This document shows, one piece after another, positions 55,631 to 64,000 of a stretch of 64,000 nt of DNA. The position numbers and the translations under genes were made by a program. The notes beneath the pieces are model-generated. The model did not search any database. It was given only the letters and a program-made list of their open reading frames with translations, and was not told the DNA's origin. The stretch is taken from positions 1 through 64,000 of the forward strand of contig CBDBFG010000004.1 of NCBI GenBank assembly GCA_965204765.1, in the 5' to 3' direction. Each line of letters begins with the position of its first letter. Position 1 is the first letter of the stretch. Source of the DNA: CBDBFG01 sp965204765. Lineage in GTDB: Bacteria > Pseudomonadota > Alphaproteobacteria > Caedimonadales > UBA9215.

Positions 55631-55936
55631 TTTCCCTCTTCTTACAGATAAAATTCATATTAAAAAACAACCGGCGACAAGGCAGCCCATTGCCACTCGC
55701 CAAACTTATTGTCACTTCTAGCAAATTAACCAAACGATAGCAACAAATTTTTGCTTAAACTATTAAAAATCTAACTGCAACTAAAATGTAAGCTAGATCT
55801 CTAGCGAAATGCTATCTAGGATTTAAACACATCATAGGACGATTAATAGTAGAACACGCCAGGTGAAATTAAATAATTTTTCGTACTTGCATAACCAAAA
55901 ATTAATATATAAAAATACTATAAAAAGGACAAAACC
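55631..55936. other. Divergent intergenic region between rpmI and tyrS
   Basis: Apart from the leader hairpin at 55664-55701, no gene or tRNA is visible. A possible tyrS promoter is TTGCAT (55887-55892) with TATAAA (55908-55913) 15 bases later. I saw no T-box-like structure. Confidence 0.4.
55664..55701 (-). promoter_or_regulatory. Candidate transcription attenuator in the rpmI-rplT leader
   Basis: On the minus strand a two-step hairpin (GGCGA with TCGCC as outer stem, 55697-55701 and 55673-55677; GGCA with TGCC as inner stem, 55691-55694 and 55681-55684) is followed by GGTTGTTTTTT. This has the form of an intrinsic terminator but lies in front of rpmI, with no gene upstream on that strand to terminate. 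Premature termination controlled by a ribosomal protein such as L20 is a natural model, by inference only. Confidence 0.55.
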
Positions 55937-57199
55937 TTGCACGAATTACAATCTTCATTCTTACAAGAAGCTCAACAAAGAGGATTTTTGCAACAATGCA
56001 CCAATTTGGAACAATTGGATTCGTTAATGAGCAATGAAAAAATTACAGCATATTTAGGATTTGACCTAACAGCATCTAGCCTGCATGTTGGCAATCTTAT
56101 TTCCATTATGTTAGCTCGACTTTTACAAAAACATGGCCACAAACCTATAATACTTATGGGTGATGCCACAACGTTTATTTGTGATCCTTCTGGTAAAGAT
56201 TCCATGCGCAAACCATTAACCGAAAAACAAATAGAGGACAATTCTGCAACTATACAAAAGGTATTCAAAAAATACTTGTGTTTCGACAAAAACTACAATA
56301 GCGCAATTATGGTATATAACAAAGATTGGCTAATGGATTTAGAATACCTACCATTTCTAACCACATATGGACCATTGTTCTCTATTAACAGAATGCTAAC
56401 CTTTGACAGTGTCAAAACAAGGATTGAACGCCAACAAAGTCTAAGTTTTTTGGAATTTAATTATATGATACTTCAAGCGTATGACTTTTTGGTGTTACAA
56501 ACTAAACATAATTGCATCCTACAACTAGGTGGCTCCGATCAATGGGGCAACATAGTAAATGGAGTAGATTTGGTGCGACGAAAAAAAGGCAAAGAAGTAT
56601 TTGGACTAACGACCCCTCTTATTACTACATCAGACGGAAAAAAGATGGGCAAATCAGCAGGGCAAGCCATTTGGCTTAATGCTGAAATGCTGCACCCCTT
56701 CGATTTTTGGCAATATTGGCGCAATGTGGATGATAAAGATGTGGGTAGGTTTTTACGCTTATATACCGACTTAACATTGAAAGAAATAAAAGAACTAGAG
56801 GCATTGCAAGGGAAAGAAATCAATCAAGCCAAGATTACCCTGGCCAATAATATCACAAAATTATGTCATGGCGATGATGCAGTAACACAATCAAATAATG
56901 CCACAAATTCCCTATTCAACAACAATACAAAAACTATGGAACTTGATAAATTCCCCACCACTATGGTCAAAGCAAAAGATTTAGCACAAGGAATTTTAAT
57001 AGTTGATTTATTCAAAAAAACAGGCCTATGCACCAGCAATGGTGAAACCAAAAGATTAATACAAGGTCAAGGCGCAAAAATTAATGATATAACCATTGAT
57101 ATAAATACCACTCATGTGCATACACAAGACTTGCAAGATGGTTATATTAAACTGTCATCTGGCAAGAAAAAGCACGCCATAGTAAAGGTGCTGGCATAA
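55937..57199 (+). CDS. tyrS: Tyrosyl-tRNA synthetase
   Basis: TyrS charges tRNA-Tyr. The start is TTG at 55937 after an AAAGGAC ribosome site. The 420-residue protein has the class I core: AYLGFDLTASSLHVGNLISI (HIGH-like), GDATTFICDPSGKD, FLEFNYMILQAYDFL, GGSDQWGNIVNGVDLVR and SDGKKMGKSAG (KMSKS-like). A C-terminal S4-type RNA-binding domain follows, with TSNGETKRLIQGQGAKIND. Confidence 0.96.
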   Translation: MHELQSSFLQEAQQRGFLQQCTNLEQLDSLMSNEKITAYLGFDLTASSLHVGNLISIMLARLLQKHGHKPIILMGDATTFICDPSGKDSMRKPLTEKQIEDNSATIQKVFKKYLCFDKNYNSAIMVYNKDWLMDLEYLPFLTTYGPLFSINRMLTFDSVKTRIERQQSLSFLEFNYMILQAYDFLVLQTKHNCILQLGGSDQWGNIVNGVDLVRRKKGKEVFGLTTPLITTSDGKKMGKSAGQAIWLNAEMLHPFDFWQYWRNVDDKDVGRFLRLYTDLTLKEIKELEALQGKEINQAKITLANNITKLCHGDDAVTQSNNATNSLFNNNTKTMELDKFPTTMVKAKDLAQGILIVDLFKKTGLCTSNGETKRLIQGQGAKINDITIDINTTHVHTQDLQDGYIKLSSGKKKHAIVKVLA

Positions 57200-57378
57200 T
57201 TAATGTGGCCAACTGTAGAAAAGCGCTTGTATTTTTAACCGATTTTTGCAACAATCTCAGGTGGTGAAAAATGATATGCTGCTAGATTCAGGGCACATTA
57301 TTTTTTATTAGGAAAAAGGAATATTAGAAGTGCTTTACAAAAGGCTTTTAAAATTTGCTAAGAGAAAAGGAAGTAAAA

Positions 57379-59304
57379 ATGTCTAAAGTAATAGGAATAG
57401 ATCTAGGTACAACAAACTCCTGCGTTGCAATAATGGACGGTAAGGATGCTAAAGTTATCGAAAATAGCGAAGGTTTTCGAACCACACCATCCATGGTGGC
57501 CTTCACCAAAGATAATGAAAAACTCGTCGGACACTCTGCCAAAAGGCAAGCGGTAACCAACCCAGAAAATACTCTTTTTGCTATAAAACGGTTGATAGGA
57601 AGAGCATACGATGACCCTACAACAAAAAAAGATCAAGAACTAGTACCATACAAGATTGTTAAATCCAAAACTAACGATGCCTGGGTAAAAGCATCTGGTA
57701 AAGAATATAGCCCTAGTCAAATCAGTGCTTTTATTTTACAAAAAATGAAAGAAACTGCGGAAAAATACTTAGGTGATAAAGTTGAAAAAGCAGTAATTAC
57801 TGTACCAGCATACTTTAATGATGCACAACGGCAGGCAACAAAAGACGCTGGTAAAATAGCCGGCTTAGAAGTATTAAGAATTATAAATGAACCTACCGCA
57901 GCAGCTCTTGCGTATGGCTTAGAAAAGAAAAAGAGTGGCACCATAGTGGTATACGATCTTGGAGGAGGAACTTTTGATGTATCCGTCTTGGAACTTGGCG
58001 ACGGAATTTTTGAAGTAAAATCCACCAATGGTGATACGTTTTTAGGCGGAGAAGATTTTGACCTAGCCATCATCGACCATCTAGTGCAGGAGTTCAAAAA
58101 AGATAGCGGCATAGACTTAAGTAATGACAATTTAGCGCTACAAAGACTAAAAGAAGCAGCTGAAAAAGCAAAAATAGAACTATCCAGCGCTATGCAAACA
58201 GAAGTTAATTTACCATTTATCACAGCTGACTCTTCTGGACCAAAACACTTGAATGTTAACCTATCTAGGGCAAAATTAGAAAGTATCGTTGGTGATCTAG
58301 TAAAACGCACTATTGCACCTTGCAAAAACGCCCTAAAAGATGCTGGTATTAAAGCCTCAGAGGTAGACGAGGTAATAATGGTGGGTGGTATGACTCGTAT
58401 GCCCAAGGTTGTTGAAACTGTAAAAGACTTTTTTGGCAAGGATCCACATCAAGGAGTAAACCCTGATGAAGTTGTTGCAATGGGAGCATCAATCCAAGGT
58501 GGTGTTCTGCAAGGAGACGTAAAAGATGTGTTACTTCTTGACGTTACCCCTTTGTCGTTGGGAATTGAAACTTTAGGGGGAGTATTTACAAGGTTAATAG
58601 ATCGCAATACAACTATTCCTGCAAAAAAGAGCCAAATATTTTCTACCGCAGAAGACAATCAAACTGCAGTAACAATCAGGGTTTTCCAAGGGGAAAGAGA
58701 TATAGCAGCAGATAACAAAATATTAGGACAATTTGATCTAGTAGGAATACCAGGTGCACCAAGGGGAGTACCACAGATAGAAGTAACATTTGATATTGAT
58801 GCTAATGGTATAGTACATGTTTCTGCTAAAGATAAAGCTACCAATAAAGAGCAGCAAATAAAGATACAAGCTTCTGGTGGGCTAAGCGATGACGATATAG
58901 ATAAAATGGTCAAAGATGCTGAACTACATGCAGAAGATGACAAAAAGAAAAAAGAAACCATAGAAGCAAAGAATCAAGCTGAATCAATGGTACATAGCAC
59001 AGAAAAACAATTGTCAGAGCATGGTGATAAACTATCAGAAGAAGATAAAAAAACCATAGAATCTTCTGTGCAAGATATGAAAGATACTTTATCTAATGAA
59101 GAATCTACTGCAGAGGATATCAAATCCAAGACAGAATCTTTAATGCAAGCATCAATGAAATTAGGTGAAATATTGTATAAAGAATCGCAAGAAAAACAAC
59201 AGTCTGAGAATGATGCAACATCAGACACACAGCAGGAAAAAGAAGATAAACCTGATGTTGTCGATGCAGAATTTGAGGATGTCAAAGACGATGATCAAAA
59301 ATAA
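57379..59304 (+). CDS. dnaK: Molecular chaperone DnaK (Hsp70)
   Basis: DnaK binds unfolded stretches in an ATP-driven cycle with DnaJ and GrpE. The ATG at 57379 follows AAGGAAG and gives MSKVIGIDLGTTNSCVAIMD; eight upstream codons of the open frame are not used. The 641-residue protein has the ATPase signatures VVYDLGGGTFDVSVLELGDG and MVGGMTRMPKV, the linker DVLLLDVTPLSLGIETLGG, the substrate domain and a disordered tail ending DVVDAEFEDVKDDDQ. It is followed by dnaJ after a hairpin. Confidence 0.98.
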   Translation: MSKVIGIDLGTTNSCVAIMDGKDAKVIENSEGFRTTPSMVAFTKDNEKLVGHSAKRQAVTNPENTLFAIKRLIGRAYDDPTTKKDQELVPYKIVKSKTNDAWVKASGKEYSPSQISAFILQKMKETAEKYLGDKVEKAVITVPAYFNDAQRQATKDAGKIAGLEVLRIINEPTAAALAYGLEKKKSGTIVVYDLGGGTFDVSVLELGDGIFEVKSTNGDTFLGGEDFDLAIIDHLVQEFKKDSGIDLSNDNLALQRLKEAAEKAKIELSSAMQTEVNLPFITADSSGPKHLNVNLSRAKLESIVGDLVKRTIAPCKNALKDAGIKASEVDEVIMVGGMTRMPKVVETVKDFFGKDPHQGVNPDEVVAMGASIQGGVLQGDVKDVLLLDVTPLSLGIETLGGVFTRLIDRNTTIPAKKSQIFSTAEDNQTAVTIRVFQGERDIAADNKILGQFDLVGIPGAPRGVPQIEVTFDIDANGIVHVSAKDKATNKEQQIKIQASGGLSDDDIDKMVKDAELHAEDDKKKKETIEAKNQAESMVHSTEKQLSEHGDKLSEEDKKTIESSVQDMKDTLSNEESTAEDIKSKTESLMQASMKLGEILYKESQEKQQSENDATSDTQQEKEDKPDVVDAEFEDVKDDDQK

Positions 59305-59320
59305 GAGTAACTAAATACAC

Positions 59321-59348
59321 ATGCCCCGTAACCATGGACACGGGGCAT
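59321..59348 (+). promoter_or_regulatory. Hairpin between dnaK and dnaJ
   Basis: ATGCCCCGT (59321-59329) and ACGGGGCAT (59340-59348) form a perfect 9-bp GC-rich stem with a 10-base loop. There is no T tract after it, so it is more likely an mRNA-stability or processing element that lowers dnaJ relative to dnaK than a full terminator. Confidence 0.65.
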
Positions 59349-59367
59349 CAATAATCAAGGTAACTTT

Positions 59368-60501
59368 ATGTCACGTGATTACTATGAGGTCTTAGGTGTT
59401 TCTAAGAATGCTTCAGATGCAGAATTAAAGAGAGCTTATCGCAAATTAGCAATGCAATATCACCCTGATAAGAATCAAGGAGACAAAAATGCAGAGAAAA
59501 AGTTCCAAGAATTGAATGAAGCATATGAAGTGCTTAAAGATCCTCAAAAAAAATCTGCGTATGATCAGTATGGACATAGTGCCTTTACTAACCAAGGACA
59601 TGGTGGAGGATTTCACAGTTCGGGTGGCGGATTTTCGGATATTTTTGAGGAAATGTTTGGTGATGCCATGGGAGACTTTATGTCTGGACACAGGAAATCA
59701 CAAGGTCCGCGCCAACGCAGAGGAGCGGATTTACGTTATGATCTCAGCATTAGCCTTGAAGAATCATTTTCTGGCGTTAAAAAAGAAATCTCTATCCGCT
59801 CTGCTGTGCAATGTGGTGATTGTAAAGGATCAGGAGCAGATAGAAAATCTAATATTGTTACATGTTCCAGATGTCATGGTACAGGAGCACAAAGAGTACA
59901 ACAAGGCTTCTTCACCATGGAAACTACATGTTCAGTATGCCAAGGAACAGGAAAAATAATAAAAAACCCATGTTCGACCTGCTATGGTCAAGGGAAAACA
60001 AACAAACCAAGGACCTTAAACGTGTCTATACCAGCGGGAGTGGAAGAAGGCACTAAAGTAAGACTAAGTGGAGAAGGAGAAGCAGGAGCGAATGGAGCTC
60101 CTTCAGGTGACTTATATATTTTTATAACAGTTGAAGCTCATCACCTATTCGAACGGCACAGAGAACATATAAAATTTAATACCACCGTACCAATGGCAAC
60201 AGCTATACTGGGTGGAGAAGTAGAAGTACCGACAATTGATGGTGGCAAAACAAAAGTAAAAATACCGGCTGGCACACAAAATAATAAACAATTCAGACTA
60301 AAGAATAAAGGCATGACCGTCATGAACGGCAACAGAAGAGGAGATATGTATATCGCTGTTGACGTAGAAACTCCAGTGAATTTATCTGACGAGCAAATAG
60401 ATCTAATTAATAAATTTGTAAAAATTAGTGAAACTCGTAATAATAGCCCTAAATCATGCGGATTTGCTCAAAGAATCAAAGAGTTTTTAAAGCGATTTTG
60501 A
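59368..60501 (+). CDS. dnaJ: Co-chaperone DnaJ (Hsp40)
   Basis: DnaJ delivers substrates to DnaK and stimulates its ATPase. The 377-residue protein has the J domain (DYYEVLGVSKNASDAELKRA, with the invariant HPD in YHPDKNQ), a Gly/Phe region (HGGGFHSSGGGFSDIFEEMF), four zinc-finger repeats (CGDCKGSG, CSRCHGTG, CSVCQGTG, CSTCYGQG) and the C-terminal substrate domain. It is a complete type I DnaJ. Confidence 0.98.
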   Translation: MSRDYYEVLGVSKNASDAELKRAYRKLAMQYHPDKNQGDKNAEKKFQELNEAYEVLKDPQKKSAYDQYGHSAFTNQGHGGGFHSSGGGFSDIFEEMFGDAMGDFMSGHRKSQGPRQRRGADLRYDLSISLEESFSGVKKEISIRSAVQCGDCKGSGADRKSNIVTCSRCHGTGAQRVQQGFFTMETTCSVCQGTGKIIKNPCSTCYGQGKTNKPRTLNVSIPAGVEEGTKVRLSGEGEAGANGAPSGDLYIFITVEAHHLFERHREHIKFNTTVPMATAILGGEVEVPTIDGGKTKVKIPAGTQNNKQFRLKNKGMTVMNGNRRGDMYIAVDVETPVNLSDEQIDLINKFVKISETRNNSPKSCGFAQRIKEFLKRF

Positions 60502-60798
60502 CCCGGTATCTAAAATAAATTATACCAGACAAAGATGTCAGATCGTATTACGGCAAACATTTTTTCTTAACCAGCAAAGTAGTGGGTATTTATCCATTTT
60601 TCTTTACCGAATGCAAAGGATACCTCCTAATTAAACAACACTCCGATAATATAATACTGTGCTAATATATGATAAAGTAACAATAATAATACTGAGTTTG
60701 TATACTATAAAAATGCAATAATACAGTTCAATCAATGAATGATTGCAGACTATACTAAAAATAATATATACTCCTATAAAATAGATATAGTTGAAATC

Positions 60799-61860
60799 AT
60801 GCACAAAATATTAATGCCGTTGGTAATTTATATATTAACCAGTTTTTCCTGTCTAAATGCGAAATCTGCATTCAGTACCATGGCAAAATTGATCTGCTCA
60901 AAAGGATGTAAAACACCATGTGAAAATCCTAACACAGCGTCATTTTGCCTGAACATCTGTAAAATAAAAATAAAAGACTGTAACGCCAAAGGATACAAAT
61001 TACATACAGGGGATATCAATGATGCGCAAATTTATAATGGCGCTGTATTTTGCAGTATGATCCACAAAATCTTTGATCAGAATAGGCATAAAAAACATAA
61101 AAGAGAGAAAGTAACCTCCAGATATACTACACATATGATAAAATTGCTTAGAGCAACTTCCCAAAAAGCAAATTTTAATTTTCTAAGTTATAAAGATCCC
61201 TATAAGAATCATGATGTCGTAACAATGTATTGTTTAGATCAAGACAAACGTACTATATACCTAATCTACAAAGCCACTCATCCTACATCTATAGCAGATA
61301 TTAGAAATGATCTTAGAATAGGAATTGCCAATATGCTATACCACATAGCTGCAAAAGCAGGTGATCATGACTCAGCAAAAAAAGCCATTTCTTTTTTATT
61401 CAAACATAAGAAAAATATACGACTACTCCATAAAATTAGGAATAAATCTCGTACTGACCAGAAACGAACGCTATTTAAAAATAATCGCTCAATAAAACGT
61501 ATTCATAAAGCTGCTAGATGGATAAGAAAATACAAGAGTAAATATGATAAAATTGTAGTTTGCGGACACTCTTTGGGTGGTGCTATGGCACAAGTAGCAT
61601 ATCAGTACATTATAAAAAACAAACTAGGTGATATAAAAAATACTACCCTAATCACCTATAACTCTCCTGGTATGGGCCATTTCCTTCACAACAGCTATAA
61701 TAATAACATTCATAACGTTAATATAAAAGGAGATGTAGTATCACAAGTTGGCGTGCCAATGAAAGGTAATGTATACTTCATAGGGTCTTCTAATAATGTG
61801 GATTATGCGCACTCTAAAGCACTGTACCAAGCACTTAATTTGAATTACAGATTTTTCTAA
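60799..61860 (+). CDS. Exported class 3 lipase with N-terminal six-cysteine module
   Basis: The ATG at 60799 begins a signal peptide (MHKILMPLVIYILTSFSC, then LNAKSA); an in-frame ATG at 60739 would add 20 residues. The mature protein opens with six cysteines at residues 33, 37, 41, 50, 54 and 61, spaced like those of the small protein at 7273. A class 3 lipase domain follows, with the nucleophile Ser258 in VVCGHSLGGAMAQVA, the Asp in NIKGDVVSQVG and a late His in DYAHSKA as candidate triad. The region between (about 90-245) is strongly basic. Natural substrates are unknown; secreted lipases of intracellular bacteria act on host or vacuole membranes, but this is inference. Confidence 0.82.
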   Translation: MHKILMPLVIYILTSFSCLNAKSAFSTMAKLICSKGCKTPCENPNTASFCLNICKIKIKDCNAKGYKLHTGDINDAQIYNGAVFCSMIHKIFDQNRHKKHKREKVTSRYTTHMIKLLRATSQKANFNFLSYKDPYKNHDVVTMYCLDQDKRTIYLIYKATHPTSIADIRNDLRIGIANMLYHIAAKAGDHDSAKKAISFLFKHKKNIRLLHKIRNKSRTDQKRTLFKNNRSIKRIHKAARWIRKYKSKYDKIVVCGHSLGGAMAQVAYQYIIKNKLGDIKNTTLITYNSPGMGHFLHNSYNNNIHNVNIKGDVVSQVGVPMKGNVYFIGSSNNVDYAHSKALYQALNLNYRFF

Positions 61861-61960
61861 TCTATTAACAAAAGTAACGTGTACATAAAATATGGCATCA
61901 CCCTAATACTATTAATCTATAATAAAGAACATAAAAAATAAACAAAGACACTGGTGCCAT

Positions 61961-62167
61961 TTAAGCAATAATATCAGGCAATAACATAGCCTTCAGTTTT
62001 GCAATCTCATCCTTTAGCACAAGTTTTCTCTTTTTTAATCGCTTCACTGCTAATTGATCGATAACTACTTGATGAGAAAGTTCATCTATTAACTTATCCA
62101 AAGATACGTGTTCTTCTTGCAATAATGCTAACTTTTGCTTAGCCCCTTGATTATTTGTTAAATCCAT
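61961..62167 (-). CDS. DUF465/YdcH-family small protein
   Basis: This small helical, charged protein (68 residues from the ATG at 62167; a TTG-started frame to 62215 would add 16) matches the YdcH/DUF465 pattern: LQEEHVSLDKLIDEL, then VDQ-like DQLAVKRLKKRKLVLKDEIA followed by KLKAML. The family is widespread in alphaproteobacteria and of unknown function. It may form a coiled coil. It is divergent from the phosphofructokinase gene. Confidence 0.8.
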   Translation of the reverse strand: MDLTNNQGAKQKLALLQEEHVSLDKLIDELSHQVVIDQLAVKRLKKRKLVLKDEIAKLKAMLLPDIIA

Positions 62168-62263
62168 GTCACTACCGAAATTACAATTTTGTAAATATTT
62201 CACTACTTTTACCAAAAAAAAACTGGTAAGTATATACTCATAGATACCGCAAGATGTTATTTT

Positions 62264-63361
62264 ATGACTAAAAAGATAGGAATCCTTACTAGTGGCGGCG
62301 ATTGTGCTGGACTAAACAGTGTACTGAAATCCATTACTACCAGAGCAATAAAAAAATTTGGCTGGCAAGTTATTGGTATTCGTTATGGCACAATGGGTTT
62401 TTTGAAATCACCAATGGAATATACTGAGTTAACCATAGATATGTTCAATCATGCTATTTTTAGACAAGGTGGAACTATATTAGGTACTACAAATAAAGGA
62501 AACCCTTTCCATTTTCCTATGCAAGATGGTACACACGCTGATAGATCTGATGAAATAGTCAAGGCATGCAAAGAGTTAGAATTGGATGCATTAATAGGCA
62601 TAGGTGGCGATGGTAGTTTAAAGATATTGCATCAGTTATTTACAAAAGCCAACATCCCATTTATAGGCATTCCAAAAACAATAGATAATGACTTAGGCTC
62701 CACAGAAAGATCTATAGGATTTTCTACGGCAGTATCCGTTGCTACAGAAGCACTGGATAGACTGCAACCAACAGCAGCAAGTCATGACAGGGTAATGATA
62801 TTAGAAGTGATGGGCAGAGATGCGGGCCATATCGCACTTTCTGCTGGCATTGCAGGCAACGCTGATGTAATTGTTATCCCAGAAATTACCTATAAATTTG
62901 ACAATATTGCCACACACATTAAAAAAATATTTAGTACAGGAAGAAATTTTGCACTGATGATCGTCGCAGAAGCAGTGCAAACAGAAAATAAAGAACATTC
63001 TCACGTAGTATATTCTCAAGAAGCAGAAGGACAAAGATTTGGAGGTATTGGACAATATTTTGCTAAAAAAATTACGAATCTCACTGGCGCTGAGTCTAGA
63101 TTTATGACCCTTGGCCACGTACAAAGAGGGGCGCCACCAATAGCAGAAGATAGAATTTTGGCTTCTGCATTTGGCGTATATGCTGTAAATCTAATCGCAG
63201 AAAAAAAATACGACAGAATGGTAGCCTGGCATAACAGAGGAATCATTGATGTGCCAATATTAGAAGCAATAGAAAAATATAAAGTAGTACAACCTGATGA
63301 TCCACTGGTTAAAACGGCCAAAGGAATGGGTATATGCTTTGGAGATGAACTAGTATATTAA
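62264..63361 (+). CDS. 6-phosphofructokinase (phosphoryl donor uncertain)
   Basis: This 365-residue protein catalyses phosphorylation of fructose-6-phosphate, the committed step of glycolysis. It begins KKIGILTSGGDCAGLNSVLK and contains GIGGDGSLKIL near residue 115, GIPKTIDNDLGSTERSIGF near 136, and VMILEVMGRDAGHIALSAG. The donor-specifying positions are mixed: GGDGS is typical of ATP enzymes, while Lys in PKTIDND is typical of pyrophosphate enzymes. Cyanobacterial PFKs with the same combination are known. I therefore do not assign ATP or pyrophosphate. With gpmI it suggests active glycolysis. Confidence 0.9.
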   Translation: MTKKIGILTSGGDCAGLNSVLKSITTRAIKKFGWQVIGIRYGTMGFLKSPMEYTELTIDMFNHAIFRQGGTILGTTNKGNPFHFPMQDGTHADRSDEIVKACKELELDALIGIGGDGSLKILHQLFTKANIPFIGIPKTIDNDLGSTERSIGFSTAVSVATEALDRLQPTAASHDRVMILEVMGRDAGHIALSAGIAGNADVIVIPEITYKFDNIATHIKKIFSTGRNFALMIVAEAVQTENKEHSHVVYSQEAEGQRFGGIGQYFAKKITNLTGAESRFMTLGHVQRGAPPIAEDRILASAFGVYAVNLIAEKKYDRMVAWHNRGIIDVPILEAIEKYKVVQPDDPLVKTAKGMGICFGDELVY

Positions 63362-63514
63362 TTAATCTTGCTTCATAATTCCATAAAGAGTGACAATCAC
63401 TATAATTGTTTAGGATTCAAGTAGCACCGCACACCAGTTATATAGTTCGAGCACAAATTAAGTATGGCCTTATAACAGCTAAAGTATAAGCTGCGAAACA
63501 TATCTTAAACCCAA

Positions 63515-64000
63515 CTAGTCCACTATTATGTTATTATTAGTAACCATTTGCTGCAACCAAGTATCATAGTTAGTTTGGTCATCAAAAGTTATGTTATTTA
63601 ATTTTACTGAAATATCTTCCTGACTGGCTCCTGTATTGCCACCACCTGCAGTTATCTCCAGTTTAACCTTACCTCCGTCATTTACCACATCAACTAACGA
63701 GGTAATATCTGTATGATCTCTTAAAATTCCACTTAGATCAATTGTATCACCTTCAGAGGTATTAAAATCTACTATTGTATCATGACCAAGAGCAACGGAA
63801 TCATTTTCTATAATCCATTTGAATGTGTCACTTCCCGTATCACCACGTAGGCTATCGTTGCCAGACCCACCATATATAATATCATCATCACTCCATCCAC
63901 GCAGGTTATCATTACCAGACCCTCCATATATGGTATCATCACCCCTACTACCTGTAATAGTATCATTACCACTACCACCATATAATAGATCATCCCCATC
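63515..64000 (-). CDS. C-terminal end of an RTX-repeat protein (type I secretion substrate), partial
   Basis: The frame is open from the window edge to TAG at 63515 (161 residues). It begins with calcium-binding nonapeptide repeats: YGGSGNDTITGSRGDDTIYG, then GGSGNDNLRG and YGGSGNDSLRGDTGSDTF. A C-terminal region follows with GHDTIVDFNTSEGDTIDLSG, which resembles the C-terminal targeting domain of large RTX adhesins exported by type I secretion. The end is VTNNNIIVD. Such proteins fold in calcium outside the cell. The N-terminal part, which would tell adhesin from toxin or enzyme, lies beyond the window. No type I transporter gene is seen here. Confidence 0.88.
   Translation of the reverse strand, partial: DGDDLLYGGSGNDTITGSRGDDTIYGGSGNDNLRGWSDDDIIYGGSGNDSLRGDTGSDTFKWIIENDSVALGHDTIVDFNTSEGDTIDLSGILRDHTDITSLVDVVNDGGKVKLEITAGGGNTGASQEDISVKLNNITFDDQTNYDTWLQQMVTNNNIIVD

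Noticed and set aside
57200..57378. Heat-shock (RpoH-type) promoter ahead of dnaK
   Set aside because: A CTTG box is present near 57227, but no matching -10 element is found at a proper distance; not called.
57717..58439. Antisense frame of 240 codons inside dnaK
   Set aside because: Long frames opposite dnaK are a common codon-bias artefact; it has no family resemblance and dnaK is certain on the other strand.
63362..63514. Possible tRNA, because of GTTCGAG near 63445
   Set aside because: No acceptor stem, anticodon arm or second consensus box could be paired around it.

Overview
The window is AT-rich, gene-dense chromosome from an alphaproteobacterium that looks host-associated (Rickettsiales/Holosporales type). 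The evidence is the gene content and order: rpmH-rnpA-yidD-yidC-engB, rplU-rpmA-obgE, nuoJKLMN followed by birA, sdhCDAB-mdh, coxC-surf1, Coq7, AddAB, a YibQ/RppH/GpmI group and an IalB-type exported protein. I place it no lower than this. It keeps a glycolytic phosphofructokinase and phosphoglycerate mutase, UDP-GlcNAc synthesis (glmS, glmU) and flagellar genes, so it is less reduced than Rickettsia sensu stricto. No rRNA, tRNA, CRISPR array or complete insertion sequence was seen.

Layout. 1-4.3 kb (minus): an exported three-repeat protein broken by a frameshift, then gpmI-yibQ-rppH. 4.5-6.4 kb (plus): rpsB-tsf with a structured leader and a clear terminator. 6.7-7.5 kb (minus): two small exported proteins, each with its own hairpin terminator. 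7.6-9.8 kb (minus): flagellar export genes fliQ-fliR-flhB. 10-12.1 kb (plus): rplU-rpmA and obgE. 12.2-13.7 kb (minus): a cupin and a Sel1-repeat protein separated by a perfect 34-nt palindrome. 13.9-20.9 kb (minus): overlapping acpS-tsaE-addB-addA. 21.0-24.9 kb (plus): the rpmH cluster and an IalB-like protein. 24.9-26.6 kb: mostly non-coding, with a decayed DUF1543 gene and a 105-bp inverted-repeat element. 26.6-31.7 kb (minus): glmS, glmU, motA-motB. 32.2-35.8 kb (minus): AtoE-type transporter, ppa, methyltransferase, birA. 35.8-41.9 kb (minus): nuoJKLMN, with nuoL frameshifted and an oversized NuoJ. 41.9-46.2 kb (minus): sdhCDAB-mdh. 46.3-50.8 kb: dnaQ, secB, rmuC and an orphan secretin. 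50.9-55.6 kb (minus): yqaA-dsbB-coq7, HU, coxC-surf1, rpmI-rplT with a terminator-like leader hairpin. 55.9-63.4 kb (mostly plus): tyrS, dnaK-dnaJ, a cysteine-rich exported lipase, a DUF465 protein and a phosphofructokinase. 63.5-64 kb (minus): the C-terminal end of an RTX-repeat protein.

The genes describe a respiring bacterium (Complex I, succinate dehydrogenase, malate dehydrogenase, cytochrome oxidase assembly, ubiquinone synthesis) with at least partial glycolysis, a flagellar export apparatus and motor, recombinational repair, and a set of exported proteins that may face a host: the three-repeat protein, two small proteins, an IalB-like protein, a lipase, a Sel1 protein, an RTX protein and a secretin. 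The items most worth following are a six-cysteine spacing pattern shared by a small exported protein and the lipase, single-base frameshifts at homopolymers in two genes, two untranslated structured elements (26281-26385 and 12669-12702), and the candidate attenuator ahead of rpmI.
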